Below, one piece after another: positions 1 to 5,257 of a stretch of DNA of 5,257 nucleotides; the stretch's first letter is position 1, and every line of letters begins with the position of its first letter. The position numbers and the translations under genes were made by a program. Under the pieces are notes generated by a model. It saw only the letters and a list, made by a program, of their open reading frames with translations. It had not been told where the DNA came from and made no database searches. The DNA lies in assembly GCA_030428695.1 (NCBI GenBank), contig JAUIEM010000532.1, positions 1-5,257 on the forward strand. Direction: 5' to 3'. The stretch is from a bacterium (GTDB lineage: Bacteria; Planctomycetota; J058; JAJDCP01).

Positions 1-48
1 GCCTTCCGGGGCATCCTCGAGGCGCGCGTCGAGGATGCCCCGGAAGGC
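1..48. repeat. Perfect 20-bp inverted repeat at the left edge
   Basis: Bases 1-20 are the exact reverse complement of bases 29-48, separated by an 8-base spacer (21-28). As RNA or single-stranded DNA this would form a very stable GC-rich hairpin. It lies inside the open frame of the GTPase gene and there is no T-tract after it, so it does not look like an intrinsic terminator. Its place at the very first base suggests a fold-back assembly or amplification artefact at a contig end. A real palindrome in the gene is the alternative. Confidence 0.9.
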
Positions 49-1596
49 CTCGGCCCGGGCCTCGATGTAGCGCCCCTGCAGGCGTCCGAAGGCGATGTTC
101 CCTGCGACCTGGTCGAGCAGGCTCTTGCTCACCCACCAGGTCAGCGGGCCGATCACCAGGTCGAAGCTCTCGATGCCGCCGGTCACCCACACCAGGGTCC
201 CGGTCGCGGTCGCCTGGAGCAGGCCCTTGCACACCCGCGCCCACAGGAGCCCGCTCCGCTGGCCCGCCAGCTCGGCGCGGGTCGTCTCGATCCAGGCGGC
301 CCGCGCGGCGTGCAGCTCGCGCTCGAAGCGCTCGCGGTCGACCGCCTCGGGCTGATCGGCGGACTTCAGGGCGAGCACCGCCTCGCGGTAGCGCGGGTCG
401 AGGGCGTCGAGGCCGTCGCCGAAGTCCTGCAGGGTCACCCGCACGAGGTCCTCGACCACCTTGAGCTCGAGCGCCTCGCGGCGGGCGGTGGGCTGCGCCG
501 CCGCCGGAGGGCGGGGGCTGAGCTTGCTCCACAGCGAACGCCCGGCGCGCTCGGCCTTGTTGAAGGCGGTGTCGATGCCCGGCACCTCGACCAGGTCGAC
601 CACCGCCTCGTAGATTTCGGGGGAGCGCTCCGGACCCGCCCCCTTGAGCTTGCTCGCGAAGCGCTCCGCGGCGCGCGCGCGGGCGGCATCGGCCGTCTTC
701 CGCAGGGTCTCGATCAGCTCCTGTTCGGCGCGCGCTTCGGCGAGCAGCCCGCTGAGCAGGGTGGACGCCCGTTCGAGGGCGCCGCGCAGGGCCGCGCGCC
801 GCACCTCCCCCCGGCGCTCGACCAGGTCGGCGAGGGGGGCGCGCAGCGCGTCCGCCCCCGGCAGGTCGCGCCCGCCCTCGCACCAGGGGATCGCGACGGC
901 AGGGATGTCGCCGAGGGGGTCGAGGATCGTGCTCTGGAAGTCACCGAAAGCCTCGGCGTTCTCGTGCTTGTTCAGCACCGCGATGCAGCTCTTGCCGCTC
1001 TTGACGGCCTGCTCGAGAAAGGCGACGCAGGACGAGTCGTTGTACTTCTCTTCGGAGGTGACGTAGATGATCGCGTCGGCGCTGGTCAACATCTCGTTCG
1101 CGACTTCGAGGTTGCGCTCGCGGATCGAGTCGATGTCCGGGCCGTCGAGCAGAATCAGGCCCTCGAGCAGCGGCGACTCGGCGAAGCCGTAGTAGAGGGT
1201 CTTGCCGTCGTCCTCGGCCGAGAGCTGGCTCGGGTCGCTGAGCGGCGCGCGCTCGTAGCCCGGCAGCAGGTGCGCGACGACCCGCTCGCGGTGGACGGGG
1301 GCGGTCAGCGCGAAGGGCGACTTGGTGCCCCGGGCGAGCTCGGTCACCTTCGCTTGCTGGCCGCCGGTCAGCAGGTTGAACACCGTCGACTTGCCGACGT
1401 TGGTGCCGCCGCACAGCGCGCAGATCAGCGGTCCGTCCAGGCCCCACACCAGGGAGGTCTTCACCTTCCAGGAGAGCAGCCGCCGGACCTCGTCGCGCGC
1501 GTCCTGCCGCTCCTCCTCCCCCGCGCTGCCGGCGAGGAAGGGCAGGCGCTGGAGCTGGTCGAGCAGGCTGTCGAGGGCGGCGATGGGCGCGTTCAC
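1..1596 (-). CDS. Dynamin-like/HSR1-type P-loop GTPase, 3' end cut off by the window edge
   Basis: The frame is open for 532 codons from a GTG at 1596 to base 1, with no stop, so the C-terminus is missing. The N-terminal domain carries a clear Walker A/G1 motif, GGTNVGKS, at residues 63-70. A candidate switch-I Thr is at 91 (RGTKSP). A G3-like segment, LILLDGPDIDS, at about 147-157 has Asp151 but Asp instead of Gly in the last DxxG position. The G4-like site is NKHE at 209-212, with Glu for the usual Asp. A long helical region rich in Arg, Ala and Glu follows (about 250-450), then a hydrophobic, Gly/Trp-containing stretch (about 450-500) that could touch a membrane. This layout recalls bacterial dynamin-like and related large GTPases. 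The start is supported by GGAG at 1602-1605, 5 nt upstream. The frame stays open further upstream but overlaps the small ORF and lacks a better start. Its substrate or partner is unknown, and assignment to a specific GTPase family is inference. Confidence 0.87.
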   Translation of the reverse strand, partial: MNAPIAALDSLLDQLQRLPFLAGSAGEEERQDARDEVRRLLSWKVKTSLVWGLDGPLICALCGGTNVGKSTVFNLLTGGQQAKVTELARGTKSPFALTAPVHRERVVAHLLPGYERAPLSDPSQLSAEDDGKTLYYGFAESPLLEGLILLDGPDIDSIRERNLEVANEMLTSADAIIYVTSEEKYNDSSCVAFLEQAVKSGKSCIAVLNKHENAEAFGDFQSTILDPLGDIPAVAIPWCEGGRDLPGADALRAPLADLVERRGEVRRAALRGALERASTLLSGLLAEARAEQELIETLRKTADAARARAAERFASKLKGAGPERSPEIYEAVVDLVEVPGIDTAFNKAERAGRSLWSKLSPRPPAAAQPTARREALELKVVEDLVRVTLQDFGDGLDALDPRYREAVLALKSADQPEAVDRERFERELHAARAAWIETTRAELAGQRSGLLWARVCKGLLQATATGTLVWVTGGIESFDLVIGPLTWWVSKSLLDQVAGNIAFGRLQGRYIEARAEAFRGILDARLEDAPEG

Positions 1597-1654
1597 GGCG
1601 GCTCCGGTCGGACGGGCGAGGGGGGCTGAACCGGCATGATAGCCGGCGTCCGGC

Positions 1655-1843
1655 TCAGTTTCCAGCGTCGTCGAGGCCGAGCCTGCGGCGGACGTGGGCG
1701 AGTCGTTGTTCCCGGCGCGCATCGATCTCGCAGGCATCGGGCAGCGGCGCGTCGGCCTCGCGGTCGGGCACGCGGAACGGCCCGCGGCGGGGCTGTCCGA
1801 AGCCCGGACGGGTGTAGATGCTCGGCTTGCGTTTGCGCCCCAC
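1655..1843 (-). CDS. Possible small basic protein, 62 aa, unknown function
   Basis: A GTG at 1843 opens a 62-codon frame ending in TGA at 1655-1657. It starts 19 nt after the kinase stop and ends 58 nt before the GTPase start, filling an otherwise empty gap in a tightly packed gene series. An AAGGG at 1852-1856 sits 8 nt upstream of the GTG, good spacing for a ribosome binding site. Codons mostly end in G or C, as in the neighbours. The product starts MGRKRKPSIYTRPGFG, is rich in Arg and Pro, and turns acidic then basic towards the end, with a likely short C-terminal helix (DARREQRLAHVRRRLGL). It has one Cys, no membrane segment and no domain I recognise. The same frame runs open upstream into the kinase gene, so the open frame alone is weak evidence; the start context and placement are what favour a real gene. 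Confidence 0.5.
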   Translation of the reverse strand: MGRKRKPSIYTRPGFGQPRRGPFRVPDREADAPLPDACEIDARREQRLAHVRRRLGLDDAGN

Positions 1844-1851
1844 GCTGGCTT

Positions 1852-1856
1852 CCCTT
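1852..1856 (-). promoter_or_regulatory. Ribosome binding site of the 62-aa ORF
   Basis: AAGGG on the minus strand, 8 nt before the GTG at 1843. It lies between the kinase stop codon and the small ORF, and is the main reason for choosing this start. Confidence 0.5.
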
Positions 1857-1862
1857 CTCGTC

Positions 1863-3167
1863 CTACGTCGACCCGGCTCGCCGTTCTCCGGCCGGCAAGC
1901 GCACCTCCAGGCGGGTCCCGCGCTCCGTCGAGGTCGCGGCGATGGTGCCGCCGTGGGCCTCGACGATCGCCTTGCAGATCCACAGGCCCAGGCCCGTGCC
2001 TCCGTCTTTGCGGCTGTCGAAGGCCTCGAACAGGTGGGGGACCTGCGCGGGCGGGATCCCCGGCCCCTGATCGGCGCAGGCGAACACCACCTCGTCCCCG
2101 GCCCGGAAGAGCTCCAGGCCGATCTCCCCGCCCTCATTCTGGCAGTCGAGGGCGTTGCTGACCAGGTTCCAGAACACCTGCTTGAGCTGGTTCTTGTCCG
2201 CGAGCAGGCTCCCGACCGGCTCCAGCGCGAGCTTCAGAGCGACGCCGCGATGGGCGAGCTGCGGTCGCGCCAGGGCGACCACATCCTCGAGCACCGGGCC
2301 GGGATCGAGGGGGACGCGGTCGGGCTGCGCGGGCCGCACGAAGTAGAGCAGCTCCGAAGTGTACAGGCTCAGCCGCTCGACCTCCTCGAGGATGCGCCGC
2401 CGGCCTTCGTCGTCGAGCGGCGCGAGCTGCAGGGTCATGCGGATCGAGGTCAGCGGGTTCCGCACCTCGTGCGCCACGGCCGCGACCAGACGCCCGAGGG
2501 CGGCGAGCTTCTCGCTGCGCCGCACCTCGTCGAGGCGGGCGAGCATGCGCTCGAAGGAGTGCTCCAGGGCGGCGAGCTCGTCGCCCTCGGGCAGGCTGGT
2601 CTCTTCGGCGATGTGCCGGGCGCGCTGGGCGAGGCGGCGGATCGGGCTCGCCAGCCCCGCCCCGATGCGCTGGCCGATCAGCACCGCGAGCAGGAGCCCT
2701 CCGAGCACCCCGAACAACATCGGCACGAGGGGCTCCCGCGCCGCGCCCTCGAGCTCGGATGTGCGGTACAGGAGCAGCAACCGGGCGACGCCGTCCGGAC
2801 GCGGCGGTGGCCAGGCGCTGAAGACGCTGTACCGCTGGCCGTCGACCGTCAGCGTCCCGGGGCTCGCGGCCGCCAGCCAGGCTTCGAGGGCCTCGAGCTC
2901 GGCCGGGCCGAGCGTGGTGTCGAGGACGCGCGCGTCGTCGTCGAGGGTCGCGAGGCCCGACCCGACCAGCGGCGCGGCCTTCTCGAGCGCCCCGGCCCCG
3001 AGGGGGAAGCCCGAGCTGGCGAGCAGCTCGACGCTGCGCTGCACGTTCGCCCGCACCCGGGCCGCCATCGCGCGGTGGGCGAGATAGCCGCTCAGCCCCC
3101 CGAGCACCAGCCCGAACAGGAGGATGGTCAGGGAGTAGGGGAGGACGATGCGGGTCTGGATCTTCAC
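1863..3167 (-). CDS. Membrane-bound sensor histidine kinase (HAMP-HisKA-HATPase)
   Basis: The 434-residue protein has the classic sensor kinase layout. A first membrane helix lies at about 8-30, an extracytoplasmic sensor region of about 115 residues at 31-146, a second helix at about 147-168, and a HAMP-like linker at about 165-215. The dimerisation/phosphoacceptor helix has the H-box VAHEVRNPLTS with His233. The ATP-binding domain has the N-box around Asn334/Asn338 (FWNLVSNALD), G1 DQGPGIP from Asp366, an F-box-like LFEAF at 379-383, and G2 GGTGLGL at 389-395. All catalytic motifs look intact, so it should autophosphorylate on His233 and pass the phosphate to a response regulator. No regulator gene is in the window. 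The sensor region matches no ligand-binding family I can name. The GTG start at 3167 is 4 nt after the zinc-ribbon gene stop with only a weak Shine-Dalgarno, which suggests translational coupling. It ends with TAG at 1863-1865. Confidence 0.96.
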   Translation of the reverse strand: MKIQTRIVLPYSLTILLFGLVLGGLSGYLAHRAMAARVRANVQRSVELLASSGFPLGAGALEKAAPLVGSGLATLDDDARVLDTTLGPAELEALEAWLAAASPGTLTVDGQRYSVFSAWPPPRPDGVARLLLLYRTSELEGAAREPLVPMLFGVLGGLLLAVLIGQRIGAGLASPIRRLAQRARHIAEETSLPEGDELAALEHSFERMLARLDEVRRSEKLAALGRLVAAVAHEVRNPLTSIRMTLQLAPLDDEGRRRILEEVERLSLYTSELLYFVRPAQPDRVPLDPGPVLEDVVALARPQLAHRGVALKLALEPVGSLLADKNQLKQVFWNLVSNALDCQNEGGEIGLELFRAGDEVVFACADQGPGIPPAQVPHLFEAFDSRKDGGTGLGLWICKAIVEAHGGTIAATSTERGTRLEVRLPAGERRAGST

Positions 3168-3171
3168 GGGC

Positions 3172-3837
3172 TCAGCGCTTTTTTGCCCGCTTCTTCTTCT
3201 TGCGCTTCCGGGCCTTGGCGGCGGCCTTCGGGGCGGCCTTCGGGGCGGCGGGCGGGTCTTCCGGCTCCTCCGCGGCGCCGCGGTCGACCTGGTCGAGCAC
3301 CGGCTCGAGGCTGGTGCCGAGGACGTCGCCGAGCACCTCGAGGAAGGTGTACTGCAGCGCGGCGTTCGCCGTGTGCAGGCCGCCGATATCGATGGACAGG
3401 CGCGAGAAGCCGCGCGTGGAGCGGTAGCGGAAGTCGTTGAGGTCGGAGCGCCGGCCGCACTTCTTGCACATGCACAGCCGGTTCTTCTTCCCCGACCGCT
3501 CCCACCGCTGCATCGCGCTCTGCCAGTCTTTGAGCGGGAGCGACCCGGCGCACAGCGGGCAGGAGGCGCGGAAGCTCGTGCCGGCCGGGAAGAAGTACTC
3601 CGGCTCGGGGTGGACGCTGATCGCCAGCGGCACCGAGCCGAGCAGCTTCGACTGGTTGTCGATGAAGAAGGGCCCGGTCTGCTCGACGAGCTTGCCGAGC
3701 TTCGGCCCGGTCATCAGGCTGCCGTCGACCTCGACGGCGACCTCTTCGGCCAGGAGCAGCGCCCGCAGCCTGGCGATCGCCTCCGGATCCGGGGTCCAGG
3801 CCGGGTCGCGGGTGATGATGTGCAGGTAGGGATCCAC
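3172..3837 (-). CDS. Zinc-ribbon protein with Lys/Ala/Pro-rich H1-like tail, unknown function
   Basis: This 221-residue protein is not one I recognise. The N-terminal part (1-90) looks globular and mixed alpha/beta. Two cysteine pairs, CPLC at 93-96 and CKKC at 124-127, with an extra Cys at 122, are spaced like a zinc ribbon with an insert of about 27 residues; four of them probably bind one zinc. A conserved-looking segment (about 130-185) follows. The last 25 residues are a disordered tail of PAAPK/AAPK/AAAK units ending in a run of Lys and Arg, similar in kind to histone-H1-like and AlgP-like tails that bind nucleic acid or other polyanions. No signal peptide or membrane helix is seen. The GTG start at 3837 is favoured by AGGAG 8 nt upstream. 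It lies 36 nt after yqeY and 4 nt before the kinase, so it is probably co-transcribed with both. Nucleic-acid or polyanion binding is inferred from the tail only. Confidence 0.87.
   Translation of the reverse strand: MDPYLHIITRDPAWTPDPEAIARLRALLLAEEVAVEVDGSLMTGPKLGKLVEQTGPFFIDNQSKLLGSVPLAISVHPEPEYFFPAGTSFRASCPLCAGSLPLKDWQSAMQRWERSGKKNRLCMCKKCGRRSDLNDFRYRSTRGFSRLSIDIGGLHTANAALQYTFLEVLGDVLGTSLEPVLDQVDRGAAEEPEDPPAAPKAAPKAAAKARKRKKKKRAKKR
3221..3244. repeat. Two tandem 12-bp repeats encoding AAPK units
   Basis: The 12-mer gcggccttcggg occurs twice back to back (3221-3232 and 3233-3244), followed by a partial third copy at 3245-3249. On the minus strand it encodes the Pro-Lys-Ala-Ala units of the zinc-ribbon protein's tail. 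Being in frame and a multiple of three, it could change copy number without breaking the gene. Confidence 0.85.
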
Positions 3838-3845
3838 GGGCCGGG

Positions 3846-3850
3846 CTCCT
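3846..3850 (-). promoter_or_regulatory. Ribosome binding site of the zinc-ribbon gene
   Basis: AGGAG on the minus strand, 8 nt before the GTG at 3837, within the 36-nt gap after yqeY. It decides the non-ATG start of this gene. Confidence 0.7.
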
Positions 3851-3873
3851 GGCGGGTAGGGGAAGAGGCGGAA

Positions 3874-4322
3874 TCAGCCCTGCAGGACGGCGCGCACGGC
3901 GTCGACCAGGGTCTTGCCGTCGACGCGGCCGCCCGCCTTCTCGCGGGCGACGCGCATCGCCTGGCCGAGCTGCTTGAGCGAGCTCGCCCCGGACGCGGCG
4001 ACCGCTTCGCGGGCGAGGGCCTCGACGGCCGCGGGGTCGAGGGCCTTGGGCAGGAAGTCCTCGAGCACGGCGACCTGCGAGCGCTCGACGGCGGCCGCCT
4101 CGGGCTTGCCGTTCGCGTCGTACATCTCGGCCGCTTCCTCGCACTGCTTGATCTCGCGCCGGACGAGCTTGATCGCCTCCTCTTCGCTCAGGGAGCGGCG
4201 GGCCCCCTCGCGCTCGGCGACCATGATCGCGTTCTTCAGCCGGCGCACGGCGGCGAGGGCGTTCTTGTCCTTCGCCTTCATCGCCTCTTTGAGCCGGACG
4301 CCGACCTGCGCGGCGATGCCCA

Positions 4323-4323
<1 letters not shown>
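3874..4323 (-). CDS. yqeY: YqeY-like protein (GatB/YqeY domain family)
   Basis: The 149-residue product has the usual YqeY length and pattern. A helical N-terminal half has RRLKNAI at 27-33 and a Glu-rich helix with KLVRREIKQCEE at 52-63. The family's LEDFLPKAL lies at 87-95. The C-terminal subdomain has LGQAMRVAREKAGGRVDGKTL at about 119-139. The family resembles the tail domain of the GatB subunit of tRNA amidotransferase. Free-standing YqeY proteins are widespread, and their exact role, perhaps linked to tRNA or RNA, is not settled. The ATG at 4323-4321 shares a base with the TGA of the upstream shell gene (TGATG), with AGGGAGG 7 nt upstream, so translation is probably coupled. The frame is open further upstream but only as an overlap of the shell gene. 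A position directly behind BMC shell genes is unusual for yqeY, which often sits near rpsU-dnaG-rpoD. A link to the shell is inference. Confidence 0.93.
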
Positions 4324-4943
<620 letters not shown>

Positions 4944-5028
4944 GGCGCTCTCTTTGTGCTCTCACGGAGCGGCGGCCCCACGGCCGGCCCGCCCCGCGTT
5001 CTTCGGTTGTCGGTGTGCCCGAGCGCGC

Positions 5029-5257
5029 TCAGCGCTTGCCCTTGCCCTTCGTCGCCGCCACTTCGGGGGCGCTCGGCAGGATCTTCTCGACGTCGCTGTG
5101 CGGCCGCGGGATCACGTGCACCGAGACCAGCTCGCCGACGCGCTTGGCGGCGACGGCGCCCGCGTCGGTGGCGGCCTTGACCGCGCCGACCTCGCCGCGG
5201 ACCATCACGGTGACGAAGCCGCCGCCGACCAGGGTCTTGTCGAGCAGCACGACGCGC
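5029..5257 (-). CDS. BMC-H hexameric microcompartment shell protein, 5' end off the window
   Basis: The visible 75 codons cover most of a Pfam00936 single-domain shell protein of the PduA/EutM/CcmK/CsoS1 type. Diagnostic stretches are a pore-loop-like [16 protein letters not shown], the helix [18 protein letters not shown], and the family hallmark [19 protein letters not shown]. Six copies form a hexagonal tile that makes most of the facet and lets small polar metabolites through its central pore. About 20-27 N-terminal residues are missing beyond the right edge. The GTG at 5250 is internal, because family members start well before this strand and the frame stays open to the edge. The C-terminus after [10 protein letters not shown] is a short Lys-rich tail (ATKGKGKR). 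It is the first gene seen of the shell operon; other shell or cargo genes may lie upstream, outside the window. Confidence 0.95.
   Translation of the reverse strand, partial: RVVLLDKTLVGGGFVTVMVRGEVGAVKAATDAGAVAAKRVGELVSVHVIPRPHSDVEKILPSAPEVAATKGKGKR

Noticed and set aside
941..1447. 168-codon minus-strand open frame
   Set aside because: It is out of frame with the GTPase and gives an Arg/Pro/Ala-rich product. The other minus-strand frame carries the P-loop and NK motifs.
310..1629. 439-codon plus-strand open frame, and the shorter plus-strand frames at 95-355 and 644-1066
   Set aside because: These are antisense shadows of the GTPase gene. Their translations are low-complexity Arg/Ala/Gly/Leu without motifs, while the minus strand encodes a P-loop GTPase.
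1593..1637. 14-aa ORF from an ATG at 1637 whose TGA overlaps the GTPase GTG
   Set aside because: It has no ribosome binding site upstream of the ATG and a Pro-rich product without features. A leader peptide cannot be excluded but is not supported.
1818..3440. 540-codon plus-strand open frame
   Set aside because: It lies opposite the histidine kinase, whose motifs are complete. The plus product shows only GC-driven composition.
4944..5028. Terminator or promoter in the 85-nt BMC-H/BMC-T gap
   Set aside because: Short GC palindromes are present (gagcgcgctc at 5021-5030, ggccggcc at 4982-4989), but there is no T-tract and no convincing -35/-10 pair.

Overview
The window is a compact, very GC-rich stretch of bacterial DNA. 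Every gene I can support lies on the minus strand, so transcription runs from high to low coordinates. In order of transcription it holds: the 3' part of a bacterial microcompartment (BMC) hexameric shell protein; a tandem-domain BMC trimer shell protein; a YqeY-like (GatB/YqeY family) protein whose start overlaps the shell gene's stop; a zinc-ribbon protein of unknown function with a histone-H1-like Lys/Ala/Pro tail; a membrane-bound sensor histidine kinase; a possible 62-residue basic protein; and most of a large dynamin-like/HSR1-type GTPase that runs off the left edge.

High GC, frequent GTG starts (three or four of the genes) and a tandem shell protein that resembles, from memory, the Haliangium ochraceum stacked-trimer type all fit a Myxococcota/deltaproteobacterial or similar GC-rich environmental lineage. 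This is inference; nothing in the window is a direct taxonomic marker. Both ends cut through genes, and the left end carries a perfect 20-bp inverted repeat, so the window may be a whole metagenomic contig.

Right part (about 3870-5257): BMC-H, an 85-nt gap, BMC-T, then yqeY overlapping BMC-T by 1 nt. This is a shell-protein operon carrying a small helical protein usually linked to housekeeping genes. Middle (about 1860-3840): the zinc-ribbon gene follows yqeY after 36 nt and the kinase follows it after 4 nt, so they probably share the transcript. Left part (1-1845): the small ORF and the GTPase follow after 19 and 58 nt.

No cargo enzyme, signature aldehyde dehydrogenase, BMC-P pentamer or response regulator is visible. 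The substrate of the microcompartment cannot be read from this window. The most interesting point is the non-enzymatic company of the two shell genes (YqeY-like protein, Lys-tailed zinc ribbon, sensor kinase, atypical GTPase). It is either a BMC accessory module or a fortuitous run-on operon. No stretch over 300 bases lacks a gene, and the large plus-strand open frames are GC-driven shadows.
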